The notes under the pieces are model-generated. The model was not told the origin of the DNA, made no database searches, and saw only the letters and a list, made by a program, of their open reading frames with translations. From assembly GCF_900116005.1 (NCBI RefSeq), contig NZ_FOYI01000001.1, positions 248,001 to 312,000 on the forward strand: a stretch of DNA of 64,000 bases, given 5' to 3'. This document shows positions 10,756 to 20,093 of the stretch, one piece after another. The stretch comes from Poseidonocella sedimentorum. GTDB taxonomy: Bacteria; Pseudomonadota; Alphaproteobacteria; Rhodobacterales; Rhodobacteraceae. The translations under genes and the position numbers were made by a program. Position 1 is the stretch's first letter. The number at the start of each line of letters is the position of its first letter.

Positions 10756-11784
10756 ATGAGCCACTCAATCGCAATCCTCGGGGCCTCGGGCTACACCGGC
10801 GCCGAGCTCGTTCGCCTCATCGCGACCCATGGCGGCATGGAGATCACCGCGCTCGGCGCGCATTCCAAGGCCGGCCAGACCATGGCCGAGGTCTTCCCCC
10901 ATCTGCGCCATCTCGACCTGCCGGTCATGAGCAAGATCGATGAGATCGATTTCTCCGGCATCGATCTCTGCTTCTGCGCCCTGCCGCACAAGACCAGCCA
11001 GGGGGTCATCGCCGCCCTGCCGCGCGATCTGCGCGTTGTCGATCTCTCGGCCGACTTCCGGCTGCGCGATCCGGCCGCCTATGAGACGTGGTACGGCAAC
11101 CCGCACACGGCGGTGGAGATGCAGGGCGAGGCTGTCTACGGGCTCACCGAGTTCTACCGCGCCGAGATCCGCGCCGCGCGGCTGGTGGCGGGCACGGGCT
11201 GCAACGCGGCCACGGGGCAATACCTCCTTCGGCCCTTGATTTCGGCGGGCGTGATCGGGCTCGATGACATCATCCTCGATCTCATCTGCGGCGTGAGCGG
11301 GGCAGGGCGGAGCCTGAAGGAAAACCTGCTTCATGCAGAGCTTTCCGAAGGGGTGCAGGCCTATGCGGTCGGCGGGACGCACCGGCATCTGGGCGAATTC
11401 GATCAGGAATTCAGCGCGCTCGCGGGCCGCGACGTGCGCATCCAGTTCACGCCTCACCTCGGCCCCTTCAACCGCGGCATCCTCGCCACCGGCTATGTCC
11501 GGGGTGAGGCCGAGGCGATCCATGCGGCCTTTGCCGAGGCGTATGCGGGTGAGCCCTTCCTGCGGCTTCTGCCGCTGGGGCAGACCCCATCGACCCATCA
11601 CGTGCGCGGCTCCAATTTTTGCGATATCGGCGTCGCGGCGGATCGGATCCCGGGCCGCACGGTGATCACGGCGGCGCTCGACAACCTCACCAAAGGCAGC
11701 AGCGGGCAGGCGCTTCAGAACGCCAACCTGATGCTCGGCGAGCCGGAAACCCGCGGCCTCATGCTCGCGCCGTGTTACCCGTGA
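10756..11784 (+). CDS. argC: N-acetyl-gamma-glutamyl-phosphate reductase
   Basis: Third enzyme of arginine biosynthesis: NADPH-dependent reduction of N-acetylglutamyl phosphate to the semialdehyde. The 342 residues show the dinucleotide-binding start ([17 protein letters not shown]) and the active-site Cys149 in [11 protein letters not shown], followed by [14 protein letters not shown]. An ATG twelve bases upstream lies within the GGAGG ribosome site that serves the chosen ATG, so the shorter form is preferred. CcmE follows 13 bases after the stop, which puts an amino-acid gene at the head of the cytochrome c maturation locus. Confidence 0.96.
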   Translation: MSHSIAILGASGYTGAELVRLIATHGGMEITALGAHSKAGQTMAEVFPHLRHLDLPVMSKIDEIDFSGIDLCFCALPHKTSQGVIAALPRDLRVVDLSADFRLRDPAAYETWYGNPHTAVEMQGEAVYGLTEFYRAEIRAARLVAGTGCNAATGQYLLRPLISAGVIGLDDIILDLICGVSGAGRSLKENLLHAELSEGVQAYAVGGTHRHLGEFDQEFSALAGRDVRIQFTPHLGPFNRGILATGYVRGEAEAIHAAFAEAYAGEPFLRLLPLGQTPSTHHVRGSNFCDIGVAADRIPGRTVITAALDNLTKGSSGQALQNANLMLGEPETRGLMLAPCYP

Positions 11785-11797
11785 TCGGAGGCAGGCG

Positions 11798-12265
11798 ATG
11801 GCAGCGCTCGGCGGACTGAAGAAGAAACGGCGGATCCAGATCATCGCCATCGCGGTGGTGGCCCTGACACTCGCCACCGCGCTGGTCGGCTACGCGCTAC
11901 GCGACGGGATCAACTACTTTCGCGCCCCGAGCGAGGTTGTCTCCGAGCCGCCCGGCCCGGGGGAGACGTTCCGCATCGGCGGGCTGGTCGAGGACGGCAG
12001 CCTCCAGCGCGGGCAGGGCGGCGTCGTCCGCTTCCGCGTGACCGACGGCGGCGCGTCCGTTCCGGTTGTGTTTCGCGGTGTCCTGCCGGATCTCTTTGCC
12101 GAGAATCAAGGCATGGTCGGTACCGGAAAATACATAGATGGCACGTTCGAAGCCTCTGAGATTCTTGCCAAACATGATGAGACCTACATGCCGAAGGAAG
12201 TGGTGGACGCGCTCAAGGATCAGGGCGTCTACCGCGAGCCGGACGCAGCGGAGGGAAATCGTTAA
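11798..12265 (+). CDS. ccmE: Cytochrome c maturation heme chaperone CcmE
   Basis: Periplasmic, membrane-anchored heme chaperone of system I cytochrome c biogenesis; it takes heme from CcmABCD and passes it to CcmF/H. The 155 residues show a basic N-terminus, one membrane anchor at about 13-34, then the OB-fold domain. The covalent heme ligand is His126 in AKHDETYMP, with the conserved Tyr130. Partner genes ccmF and ccmH lie 1.4 kb downstream, separated by the GTA lysis pair, and ccmI is at 55.8-57 kb. Confidence 0.96.
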   Translation: MAALGGLKKKRRIQIIAIAVVALTLATALVGYALRDGINYFRAPSEVVSEPPGPGETFRIGGLVEDGSLQRGQGGVVRFRVTDGGASVPVVFRGVLPDLFAENQGMVGTGKYIDGTFEASEILAKHDETYMPKEVVDALKDQGVYREPDAAEGNR

Positions 12266-12334
12266 CGCAGGCGGGGCATTCTGCTCAGCGGTGGCAGTGT
12301 GGACGGAGGGACATGCGAGCAGGAGTACGCTCAA

Positions 12335-12946
12335 ATGCCCACGGTGCGTGAAATAGCAGAAGAAATCGTCGCCCGCGAAGGCGGCTTCGTCAATGACCCG
12401 GACGATCCGGGTGGGGCGACAAACTATGGTGTCACGATCCACACCATGCGTCGGTTGAGGCTCGACCTCGATGGCGATGGGGATGTGGACGTGGCGGATG
12501 TACGGCGGCTGACAAAGGAGCAGGCGGTTGACATTTTCATCCGGCACTACTTCGAAAAACCCCGGGTCGCGGAGTTGCCCAAGGTGCTCCAGCCGTCGGT
12601 TTTCGACATGTATGTCAATGCTGGCGGCAACGCGATCAAGATCTTGCAGCGGCTGCTGACGCAGATGCATTTTCCTTGCGTGGCCGACGGGGTGATCGGC
12701 CCCAACACGATCAAGGCGGCGCATGATGCCTATCGCGTGGCGCCCGATCATCTGGCCGATGCCTACGGGATTGCCCGTCGCAACTACTACTTCGCCATTG
12801 CCGACCGCCGCCCGGCGAGCCGGAAATACGCGCGCAGCCGCGCCGGCGACAAGGGCGGGTGGATCCGCCGTGCAGAAGAGTTCATCGCCCCGCAATATCA
12901 TCTCGATACGCGCGGCTTTCAGGAAAGGGTCGCGAAATGGGGTTGA
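12335..12946 (+). CDS. GTA-type endolysin (glycoside hydrolase 108)
   Basis: A 203-residue N-acetylmuramidase-type lysin. The catalytic Glu of GH108 is in REGGFVNDPDDPGGATNYGVT, near residue 14, and the C-terminal peptidoglycan-binding part includes VADGVIGPNTIKAA. An unusual DLDGDGDVDVAD insertion at about residues 42-53 resembles a dockerin-like calcium loop. AGGAG lies nine bases before the chosen ATG. The stop overlaps the holin gene by ten bases. In Rhodobacter capsulatus an endolysin/holin pair of this sort releases gene transfer agent particles, and here too the pair stands apart from any capsid genes. No signal peptide is seen, so export would depend on the holin. Confidence 0.88.
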   Translation: MPTVREIAEEIVAREGGFVNDPDDPGGATNYGVTIHTMRRLRLDLDGDGDVDVADVRRLTKEQAVDIFIRHYFEKPRVAELPKVLQPSVFDMYVNAGGNAIKILQRLLTQMHFPCVADGVIGPNTIKAAHDAYRVAPDHLADAYGIARRNYYFAIADRRPASRKYARSRAGDKGGWIRRAEEFIAPQYHLDTRGFQERVAKWG

Positions 12947-13512
12947 TTGACGGGATCTTGGGCGCGGTGTTCGGCGGCGGGCGCAATGTTTTGGTCGACA
13001 CGGCCGAGGTGTTTCGCGTCAACCGCGAGGCCGAGTCGAAGCGGGCGTTCCAGATGCACGCGGCGGCGATGGCGTCCCATTCGGCCGAGTTTACCCGCGG
13101 TGGCAAGGGCTGGTTCGACGGGTTCATGGACGGGCTCAACCGCATTCCGCGGCCCGCCATGGCGCTCGGCACGCTTGGCCTTTTCGGCGCGGCGATGGTC
13201 GATCCGGTCTGGTTCGCCAGCCGGATGCAGGGCATCGCGCTGGTGCCCGAGCCGCTCTGGTGGCTCCTGGGCGCGATCGTGTCGTTCTACTTCGGCGCGC
13301 GGCATCAGGCCAAGGGCCAGGAGTTCCAGCGCTCCATCGCCGACACCGTGGCGCGCACGCCGGCGGTTGTCGAGAACATCGGCGCGCTGGACCGGTTGCG
13401 CTCGGATGTCGTCGGCGTGGCCGAGACGGGGCCCGATGCGGTGCTGGAGAAAACCGCCACCAAATCGGGAGAAAATCCGGCGCTGGAGGCGTGGAAACAG
13501 TCGTTGACCTGA
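12937..13512 (+). CDS. GTA holin, three-TM family
   Basis: A 191-residue member of the holin family described as 3TM holins for gene transfer agent release. It has a soluble N-terminal part (residues 1-70), hydrophobic segments at about 74-92 and 105-121, and a charged C-terminal tail. The start ATG overlaps the end of the endolysin gene, with AGGAAAGGG just upstream. Such holins make the inner-membrane lesion that lets the endolysin reach the wall in the lysing subpopulation. A terminator follows 37 bases after the stop, so this is a two-gene lysis unit set between ccmE and ccmF. Confidence 0.85.
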   Translation: MGLIDGILGAVFGGGRNVLVDTAEVFRVNREAESKRAFQMHAAAMASHSAEFTRGGKGWFDGFMDGLNRIPRPAMALGTLGLFGAAMVDPVWFASRMQGIALVPEPLWWLLGAIVSFYFGARHQAKGQEFQRSIADTVARTPAVVENIGALDRLRSDVVGVAETGPDAVLEKTATKSGENPALEAWKQSLT

Positions 13513-13548
13513 CGCGTTCAAGGATTGAGGCAAAGATCATACGGCAGG

Positions 13549-13580
13549 AAAGGCGGCCCCCTCGGGTCGCCTTTGTTCTT
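13549..13580 (+). terminator. Terminator of the lysis unit
   Basis: The stem AAAGGCG (13549-13555) pairs with CGCCTTT (13568-13574) around a 12-base loop, followed by GTTCTT. It sits just after the holin stop and before ccmF, so ccmF needs its own promoter in the next 120 bases. Confidence 0.65.
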
Positions 13581-13700
13581 GTGCGGGGTACCGGAGTGCA
13601 GGTGTCAACCTGACAGGCTCAGCGCGGGATAGGCGGCGCCCGGCTTGCCTGCGACGCTTTGGCATTGGCGGGCCGCGCCCACGCGGGTATATCTTGCCGC

Positions 13701-15665
13701 ATGATCACAGAGCTAGGCCATTTCGCCCTGATCCTCGCATTCCTCGTCGCGATCGTGCAGGCCGTCGTGCCGATGATCGGCGCGCATAAACGTTGGCCCG
13801 GCTGGATGGCCGTCGCCGAGCCCGCAGCCACGATCCAGTTCGCGCTCGTGGCGCTCTCCTTCGGCGCGCTCACCCACGCCTTCGTCACCTCCGACTTCAG
13901 CCTGCGCCTCGTGGTGCTGAACTCCCACTCGCTCAAACCGATGCTCTACAAGATCACCGGGGTCTGGGGGAACCACGAGGGCTCGCTCCTGCTCTGGGTC
14001 CTGATCCTGACGCTCTTCGGGGCCTGCGGCGCGTGGTTCGGCGGGGCATTGCCGCCGACCCTGCGCGCGCGCGTCCTCTCGGTGCAGGCGGCGATCGGTG
14101 TGGCCTTCATCGGCTTTACGCTCTTCACCTCCAACCCCTTCCTGCGCGTGGCCGTTCCACCCTTCGACGGGCAGGACCTCAACCCGCTCTTGCAGGATCC
14201 CGGCCTCGCGTTTCACCCGCCTTTCCTCTATCTCGGCTATGTTGGCCTCTCGATGGCTTTCTCCTTCGCGGTCGCGGCCCTGATCGAAGGCCGGGTTGAT
14301 GCCGCCTGGGGCCGCTGGGTCCGGCCCTGGACGCTGGCCGCCTGGCTCTTCCTCACGCTCGGCATCGCCTTGGGCAGCTGGTGGGCCTATTACGAGCTTG
14401 GCTGGGGCGGCTACTGGTTCTGGGACCCTGTCGAAAACGCCTCCTTCATGCCCTGGCTTCTGGCCGCGGCGCTCCTGCATTCCGCAATTGTGGTGGAGAA
14501 GCGCGAGAGCCTGAAGGCATGGACGATCCTGCTCGCCATCCTCGCTTTCGGCTTTTCGCTGATCGGGACATTCATCGTCCGCTCCGGCGTGCTGACGTCG
14601 GTCCATGCCTTCGCCAATGATCCCGAACGCGGTGTGGTGATCCTCGCGATCCTCGGGGTGTTCCTCGGCGGGGCGCTCACGCTGTTCGCCGCCCGTGCGG
14701 CGAGCCTCGAGGCCAAGGGCGTCTTCGGCCTCGTGAGCCGGGAATCGGCGCTTGTTTCCAACAACATCCTGCTCGCCGTGAGTTGCTTCGTGGTCTTCAC
14801 CGGGACGATCTGGCCGCTCGTGGCCGAGCTCCTGATGGACCGCAAGCTCAGCGTCGGCGCGCCGTTCTTCAACCTCGCCTTCACCCCCTTCATGATCCTG
14901 CTCGCGCTGATCCTGCCGGTGGGTGCGATGCTGCCGTGGAAACGCGCGCGGCTCGGCCGGGTGCTCTGGCAATTGCGATTTGTCGCGGTGTTGGCGCTGG
15001 CTCTGGCGGGGCTCGTCTGGGCCGTGCAATCGGGCCGCAGCCTCATGGGCCCGGTGGGCGCGGGGCTTGGCGCGTGGGTTTTGGGCGGCGCGGCGCGCGA
15101 TCTGCTCCTGCGCGCGGGCCAGCGTCCAAGCCTTGCGCGCCTGAGGCGCTTGCCGCGCTCTGAATGGGGCAAGGCGGTGGCCCATGCGGGGCTCGGGATC
15201 ACCATCTTCGGCATCGCCGGCATGACCGCCTGGGAGGTCGAGGATATCCGCGTCGCCGAGATCGGCGTGCCCTTCGAAGTGGCGGGCTACGAGGTGACCT
15301 TGCGCGGCGTGGAGGAGGTCCGCGGGCCCAACTATCTAAGCACCAAGGGCGAGATCACCCTCGCGCGCGGGGGCGATCTCGTGGCCAGGCTCTATCCTGA
15401 AAAACGCGTCTATCCCGTCGCGAAAATGCCCACCACCGAGGCCGCGATCGACAACGGCGTGCTGCGTGATCTCTACGTCGTGCTCGGCGATCCGCAAGTC
15501 GGTGGCGGCTGGGCGGTGCGCACCTATGTCAAACCCTTCGCCAACTGGATATGGGCGGGGGCGGTCATCATGGCCCTCGGCGGAACGCTGAGCCTGACCG
15601 ACCGGCGCTTCCGCGTGGCGGCGGGCGCAGGCCGCGCTGCGCGGGATGCGGTGCCGGCGGAATGA
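13701..15665 (+). CDS. ccmF: Cytochrome c heme lyase subunit CcmF
   Basis: Polytopic inner-membrane protein of system I that, with CcmH and CcmI, attaches heme to apocytochrome c. The 654 residues hold about 14-15 hydrophobic segments. The tryptophan-rich WWD motif is seen as WGGYWFWDPVENASFMPWL, with conserved periplasmic and transmembrane histidines around it (NHEGSLLLW, AFHPPFLYLGY). The C-terminal periplasmic domain precedes a last membrane helix. The start MITELGHFALIL is preceded by a weak ribosome site. The stop overlaps ccmH (ATGA). Confidence 0.96.
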   Translation: MITELGHFALILAFLVAIVQAVVPMIGAHKRWPGWMAVAEPAATIQFALVALSFGALTHAFVTSDFSLRLVVLNSHSLKPMLYKITGVWGNHEGSLLLWVLILTLFGACGAWFGGALPPTLRARVLSVQAAIGVAFIGFTLFTSNPFLRVAVPPFDGQDLNPLLQDPGLAFHPPFLYLGYVGLSMAFSFAVAALIEGRVDAAWGRWVRPWTLAAWLFLTLGIALGSWWAYYELGWGGYWFWDPVENASFMPWLLAAALLHSAIVVEKRESLKAWTILLAILAFGFSLIGTFIVRSGVLTSVHAFANDPERGVVILAILGVFLGGALTLFAARAASLEAKGVFGLVSRESALVSNNILLAVSCFVVFTGTIWPLVAELLMDRKLSVGAPFFNLAFTPFMILLALILPVGAMLPWKRARLGRVLWQLRFVAVLALALAGLVWAVQSGRSLMGPVGAGLGAWVLGGAARDLLLRAGQRPSLARLRRLPRSEWGKAVAHAGLGITIFGIAGMTAWEVEDIRVAEIGVPFEVAGYEVTLRGVEEVRGPNYLSTKGEITLARGGDLVARLYPEKRVYPVAKMPTTEAAIDNGVLRDLYVVLGDPQVGGGWAVRTYVKPFANWIWAGAVIMALGGTLSLTDRRFRVAAGAGRAARDAVPAE

Positions 15666-16141
15666 GGCGCCTCGCTCTCATACCGGCGCTGATCCTTTGC
15701 CTTCTCGCGGCGCCGCTTGTCGCGGTCCAACCTGATGAGGTCCTTGATGATCCGGGCCTCGAAACGCGCGCGCGCGGTATTTCAGCCGGCCTGCGCTGCC
15801 TCGTTTGCCAGAACGAGAGCATCGATGAGAGCAACGCGCCGCTTGCGCGCGATCTGCGCCTTTTGGTGCGCGACCGGCTCGTGGCGGGGGACAGCGACGC
15901 GGAGGTGGTGGATTTCATCGTCGCGCGCTACGGCGAGTTTGTCTTGCTGCGCCCGCGCGTTGGCGGGGGCAACTGGCTGCTCTGGGGCGCGGGGCCGCTG
16001 ATGCTTCTCCTCGCGCTGGTGATCGCGGGGGGCTATCTGCGCCGCCGGGCGCGCGCGCCGGAAGCGGCGGACACTCCGCTCAGCCCGGAGGAGACCGCAC
16101 GGCTCAAGGCCCTGCTCGGGTCTGAGCCCGGGCCCCGGTGA
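15662..16141 (+). CDS. ccmH: Cytochrome c maturation thiol protein CcmH
   Basis: A 159-residue membrane-anchored thiol-disulfide protein, the CcmL-type half of CcmH, that reduces apocytochrome CXXCH motifs for heme attachment. It has an N-terminal signal sequence (about residues 1-22), the redox motif LRCLVCQNESIDES with its CxxC near residue 45, and a C-terminal membrane helix at about 103-123. The ATGA overlap with ccmF shows tight coupling. The TPR-containing partner CcmI is encoded far away at 55788-57017. Confidence 0.95.
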   Translation: MRRLALIPALILCLLAAPLVAVQPDEVLDDPGLETRARGISAGLRCLVCQNESIDESNAPLARDLRLLVRDRLVAGDSDAEVVDFIVARYGEFVLLRPRVGGGNWLLWGAGPLMLLLALVIAGGYLRRRARAPEAADTPLSPEETARLKALLGSEPGPR

Positions 16142-16214
16142 CGCAGGGTTCTCCTTTGCCGATGCGCCACCATCTCCTATTCCGACAGCAGGATCACAGC
16201 ACGCGAGGGGCGCC

Positions 16215-16991
16215 ATGATTTACGATGCGATCGAATACGAGGTCCGCGAGGGCGTGGCCGTGGTGGCGCTGAACCGCCCCGACGTGATGAACGCGCTCAA
16301 TTCCCAGATGCGCGCCGAGATCACCCACGCGGTGACGGCGGCGCAAACCGCGGCGCGGGCGATCGTGCTCACGGGGCGCGGCCGGGCCTTCTGCTCGGGT
16401 CAGGATCTGGGCGATGGCGGCTCGGCCGCAAGCCTCGACGTGGAGCGCACCCTGCGCGACGAATACGTGCCCATGCTGAATGCCATCGTGAACAGCCGCA
16501 TCCCCACCATCTCCGCCGTGAACGGCCCGGCCGCGGGGGCAGGGGCCAACCTCGCGCTCGCCGCCGACGTGGTGATCGCGACCGAGAGCTCCTATTTCGT
16601 ACAGGCCTTCACCCGCATCGGCCTCATCCCGGACGCGGGCGGCACCTATTTCCTGCCGCGCCAGATCGGCTCCGCCCGGGCCATGGGCGCCGCGCTCTTC
16701 GCCGACCAGATCAGCGCCCGGCAGGCCGCCGACTGGGGCATGATCTATGAGGCCGTGGCGGACGCCGAATTCGAGGCCCATTGGCAATCCCGCGCCGCCA
16801 AGCTCGCCGCCGGGCCAACCGTGGCCTACCAGCACCTCAAGACGGCGCTGCGCGGCTCCTTTGAGAACAGCCTCGACGAGCAACTCGCGCTGGAGGCCCA
16901 GTTGCAGGGCGAATGCGGCAAGACGCGGGATTTCAGCGAGGGGGTCATGGCCTTTTTGCAAAAGCGCCCCCCAAGCTACGAAGGGCGGTAA
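16215..16991 (+). CDS. Enoyl-CoA hydratase/isomerase family (PaaG-like)
   Basis: A 258-residue crotonase-fold enzyme. The oxyanion-hole motifs are GRAFCSGQDLGDGG (residues 57-70) and NGPAAGAGANLALAADVV (residues 99-116), and the third helix block is GLIPDAGGTYFLPRQIG. The Asp in PDAGG rather than a Glu, together with overall similarity, resembles the PaaG isomerase branch, but the substrate is not certain. It probably acts on an enoyl-CoA in fatty acid or aromatic catabolism. It is 73 bases after ccmH and could be co-transcribed, and it ends at a strong hairpin region. Confidence 0.85.
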   Translation: MIYDAIEYEVREGVAVVALNRPDVMNALNSQMRAEITHAVTAAQTAARAIVLTGRGRAFCSGQDLGDGGSAASLDVERTLRDEYVPMLNAIVNSRIPTISAVNGPAAGAGANLALAADVVIATESSYFVQAFTRIGLIPDAGGTYFLPRQIGSARAMGAALFADQISARQAADWGMIYEAVADAEFEAHWQSRAAKLAAGPTVAYQHLKTALRGSFENSLDEQLALEAQLQGECGKTRDFSEGVMAFLQKRPPSYEGR

Positions 16992-17041
16992 GCGCCCGCA
17001 CAAAAGATGTCATCAGGCCCGGAACAAGGCCCGCAGGGCCG

Positions 17042-17179
17042 CCGGGCCAGCGCCTGCCCGTCCCGGCGGGCTGGCGCTTTTCGACCGATGCGTCGACCTC
17101 CGACATGGGAAGTGATTGGTGCGATAAACTGCACCGAACATATGTCGGAGCGCCACCCTACGGGCAGGCGCTGGCCCGG
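17042..17179. repeat. Nested palindromic element between convergent genes
   Basis: A perfect 19-bp inverted repeat, CCGGGCCAGCGCCTGCCCG at 17042-17060 and its reverse complement at 17161-17179, flanks an inner 9-bp repeat (CTCCGACAT 17098-17106 / ATGTCGGAG 17142-17150) and a central hairpin (GGTGC 17118-17122 / GCACC 17131-17135). The left arm can instead pair with 17016-17022 or form the terminator at 17049-17081. It sits between the convergent crotonase and gltA genes. It may be a decayed extragenic palindrome or a structured RNA; I see no tRNA or transposase. Confidence 0.6.
17049..17081 (+). terminator. Terminator downstream of the crotonase gene
   Basis: The stem AGCGCC-T-GCCCG (17049-17060) pairs with CGGGC-T-GGCGCT (17067-17078) around a six-base loop, followed by TTTT. 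It is oriented to end plus-strand transcripts from the ccmFH/crotonase unit. Confidence 0.7.
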
Positions 17180-17202
17180 CTTTTCGAGCGAGACAGGACA
17201 CG

Positions 17203-17231
17203 AAAAAAGCGGCCCGGAGTCCGGACCGCTT
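17203..17231 (-). terminator. Terminator of the gltX-gltA unit
   Basis: On the minus strand the stem AAGCGGTCCGG / CCGGGCCGCTT (17207-17231, one G-U pair, three-base loop) runs into six T residues. It is 28 bases after the gltA stop. Confidence 0.88.
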
Positions 17232-17258
17232 GTTCTGTTTTCGCCGTGAAGCCCGCGC

Positions 17259-18548
17259 TCAGCGGTCTTCGATATCCTGGTAGTCGCGCGTGGTGGCGCC
17301 GAGGTAGAGCTGACGCGGGCGGCCGATTTTCATCGCCGGATCCTCGATCATCTCTTTCCACTGGGAAATCCATCCGACCGTGCGCGACACCGCGAAGATC
17401 GGGGTGAACATCGAGGTCGGGAAGCCCATTGCTTCGAGGATGATCCCGGAGTAGAAATCGACGTTCGGGAAAAGCTTCTTCTCGGTGAAGTAGGGATCCT
17501 CCAGCGCCTTGCGCTCCAGCTCCTTGGCGACCTGCAACAGCGGATTGTCTTCCACGCCGAGAAGATCCAGCACTTCGTCGGCGGATTGTTTCATCACCGT
17601 CGCGCGCGGATCGTGGTTCTTGTAGACCCGGTGGCCAAAGCCCATCAGACGGAACGGATCGTTCTTGTCCTTGGCGCGCTCGATATACTCGGGAATGCGG
17701 TTCGGCGTGCCGATCTCGCGCAGCATCTCGAGACAGGCCTGGTTGGCGCCGCCATGCGCGGGCCCCCAGAGACAGGCGATGCCCGCGGCGATACAGGCGA
17801 ACGGGTTCGCCCCCGACGAGGAGGCCAGACGCACGGTGGAGGTGGAGGCGTTCTGCTCGTGATCGGCGTGCAGGGTGAAGATCCGGTCCATCGCGCGGCT
17901 CAGGATCGGGTTCACCTCGTACTCTTCGGCCGGGACGGCAAAGCACATGCGCAGGAAGTTAGACGCATAGTCCAGATCGTTGCGCGGATAGACGAAGGGC
18001 TGGCCGATGGAATACTTGTAGGCCCAGGCCGCGATCGTCGGCATCTTGGCGATCATCCGGAGCGACGCGACCTCGCGCTGCCACGGATCCGCGATGTCTG
18101 TGCTGTCGTGATAGAAGGCCGACATCGCGCCGACCACGCCGGTCATGATCGCCATCGGGTGCGCATCGCGGCGGAAGCCACGGAAGAAATACTGCATTTG
18201 CTCGTGCAGCATCGTGTGATTGGTCACACGGTTCTCGAAGTCCTCAAGTTGCGCCGCCGTGGGCAGCTCGCCGTAGAGCAGAAGGTAGCACACTTCGAGG
18301 TAATGCGATTTTCCCGCGAGCTGGTCGATCGGGTAGCCGCGGTGCAGCAGCTCGCCCTTGTCGCCGTCGATGAAGGTGATGGTGCTGTCGCAGCTTGCGG
18401 TCGACGTATAGCCTGGATCGTAGGTGAAAACGCCGGCCTGGGCATAGAGTTTGCGGATGTCGAGAACATCGGGACCCGCGGTGGGCGACAAAATCGGAAG
18501 CTCGATTTCCGTGTCATCTATGGTGAGCTTGGCGCTGCGATCCGTCAT
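17259..18548 (-). CDS. gltA: Citrate synthase (type II)
   Basis: Condenses acetyl-CoA with oxaloacetate at the entry of the TCA cycle. The 429-residue product matches the hexameric, NADH-sensitive bacterial type. Catalytic residues are visible in [12 protein letters not shown] and [14 protein letters not shown], and the substrate segment [16 protein letters not shown] follows. The frame is open far upstream, but GAGG seven bases before the ATG at 18548 ([14 protein letters not shown]) decides the start. It lies 61 bases after gltX on the same strand and ends at a strong terminator, so gltX-gltA form one unit. Confidence 0.97.
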   Translation of the reverse strand: MTDRSAKLTIDDTEIELPILSPTAGPDVLDIRKLYAQAGVFTYDPGYTSTASCDSTITFIDGDKGELLHRGYPIDQLAGKSHYLEVCYLLLYGELPTAAQLEDFENRVTNHTMLHEQMQYFFRGFRRDAHPMAIMTGVVGAMSAFYHDSTDIADPWQREVASLRMIAKMPTIAAWAYKYSIGQPFVYPRNDLDYASNFLRMCFAVPAEEYEVNPILSRAMDRIFTLHADHEQNASTSTVRLASSSGANPFACIAAGIACLWGPAHGGANQACLEMLREIGTPNRIPEYIERAKDKNDPFRLMGFGHRVYKNHDPRATVMKQSADEVLDLLGVEDNPLLQVAKELERKALEDPYFTEKKLFPNVDFYSGIILEAMGFPTSMFTPIFAVSRTVGWISQWKEMIEDPAMKIGRPRQLYLGATTRDYQDIEDR

Positions 18549-18609
18549 AGGCATTCCTCTTGTCAAATGGCGCCGCCGGGGCGGGGGCCTGTCTATGCTG
18601 CTGCCGATT

Positions 18610-20013
18610 TTAGCCGGAAGCGGCGTCATTGATCCGGGCGAGGCTTTCATCGCGACCCAGAACGAGCATCATGTCAAACACACTCGGCGTTACACTGCGG
18701 CCGGCCAGTGCCGCGCGCAGCGGGCCGGCCAGCTTTCCGAAACCCATCCCGTGGCTCTCGGCAAAACCGCCCAAAGCGGTCTCCAGATCATCACGGCTCC
18801 AGCTAGCATTTTGCAGCTGCGGCGTCAAATCTCTAAGCAGTGCGCGCGCCTCGTCCGAGAGGGCTTTTGCGGATTTGGCATCGGGTTCGATGGGCCGTGA
18901 CGCAAGGGCAAAGTGCGCTTTATCAACGAGTTGGGGGAATGTCTTCGCGCTTTGCTTCAAGAAGGAAATCGCCGGACGCAGCTGCGCGCTTTGCGCGTCG
19001 GTGAGCGCGGGGAGGCCCGCGGCCTCCAGATAGCCCGCCAGCTCATGCAGCACCGCAGCATCTTCCATCATGCCCATGTGTTGACCGCAGATATTCTCCA
19101 GCTTCTTCAGATCGAACCGCGCCGGCGCCTTGCCGATCCCGCCCAGATCGAACCATGCGCGCGCCTGATCATCGGTGAAGACCTCGTCATCCCCGTGGCT
19201 CCAGCCGAGCCGCGCGAGGTAGTTGCGCATCCCCGCCGCGGGAAAGCCCATGGCTTGATATTCCTCCGCCCCGAGCGCGCCGTGGCGCTTGGAGAGCTTC
19301 TTGCCGTCAGCCCCGTGTATGAGCGGAATATGCGCCCAGACCGGCACGTCCCAGCCCATGGCCTCATAGATCATCATTTGCCGCGCGGCGTTGTTGAGAT
19401 GGTCATCGCCCCGGATCACATGGGTCACGCCCATGTCATGGTCATCGACCACCACGGCGAGCATGTAGACGGGCGTGCCGTCCGAGCGCAGCAGGATCAT
19501 GTCGTCGAGTTGATCGTTGCGGATCGTCACATCGCCCTGAACCTCGTCGCGGATCACCGTCTCGCCATCGAGCGGCGCCTTGATCCGGATCGCGTAGGGC
19601 TGGTCGGGGTGGGTCTCGGGCGCGGCGTCTCGCCAGGGCGAGCGGAAGAGGGTCGAGCGCCCTTCGGCGCGGGCCGCCTCACGGTAGGCGGCGATTTCTT
19701 CCTGCGTTGCGAAGCACTTGTAGGCCTTTCCTTCCGCGAGAAGCTGGCGCGCGACCTCCGCATGCCGCGCGGCGCCCGCCGCCTGGCTCACCGGCTCGCC
19801 ATCCCAGTCGAGCCCGAGCCACGTCAGCCCCTTGAGGATCGCGGCCGTGGCCTCCGGCGTGGAGCGGGCCCGGTCGGTGTCCTCGATGCGCAGCAGGAAG
19901 CGCCCGCCGCGCCCGCGCGCGTAGAGCCAGTTGAACAGCGCCGTGCGCGCGCCGCCGATGTGCAGATAGCCCGTGGGCGACGGGGCGAAACGCGTGACAA
20001 CCTGGCCTGACAT
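18610..20013 (-). CDS. gltX: Glutamyl-tRNA synthetase
   Basis: Class I aminoacyl-tRNA synthetase that charges tRNA-Glu, and in many alphaproteobacteria also tRNA-Gln before amidation. The 467 residues carry the HIGH-type motif HIGG at 18-21 ([14 protein letters not shown]) and the KLSKR motif at 239-243. The C-terminal anticodon-binding domain is complete. Alphaproteobacteria often have two paralogues, and only one is in this window. It is divergent from comEC, with 80 bases between them. Confidence 0.96.
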   Translation of the reverse strand: MSGQVVTRFAPSPTGYLHIGGARTALFNWLYARGRGGRFLLRIEDTDRARSTPEATAAILKGLTWLGLDWDGEPVSQAAGAARHAEVARQLLAEGKAYKCFATQEEIAAYREAARAEGRSTLFRSPWRDAAPETHPDQPYAIRIKAPLDGETVIRDEVQGDVTIRNDQLDDMILLRSDGTPVYMLAVVVDDHDMGVTHVIRGDDHLNNAARQMMIYEAMGWDVPVWAHIPLIHGADGKKLSKRHGALGAEEYQAMGFPAAGMRNYLARLGWSHGDDEVFTDDQARAWFDLGGIGKAPARFDLKKLENICGQHMGMMEDAAVLHELAGYLEAAGLPALTDAQSAQLRPAISFLKQSAKTFPQLVDKAHFALASRPIEPDAKSAKALSDEARALLRDLTPQLQNASWSRDDLETALGGFAESHGMGFGKLAGPLRAALAGRSVTPSVFDMMLVLGRDESLARINDAASG

Positions 20014-20093
20014 TGCGGTGATTTACCTTTTTGAAACCCTGCTTGGCGTAGCATCGGCGCTTGTCTAGCGGGCTCACCCGGAGGTGACAAGGC

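Noticed and set aside
12240-12334. CtrA binding site before the endolysin gene
   Set aside because: Only a single TTAA half site occurs, formed partly by the ccmE stop codon. The second half at the proper spacing is missing.
12335-13512. Prophage
   Set aside because: Only endolysin and holin are present, with no integrase, capsid, tail or attachment site. The holin is of the GTA type.
17586-18632. A 348-codon frame antisense to citrate synthase
   Set aside because: The composition is His, Arg and Val rich with no motif, and the opposite strand is a complete gltA.
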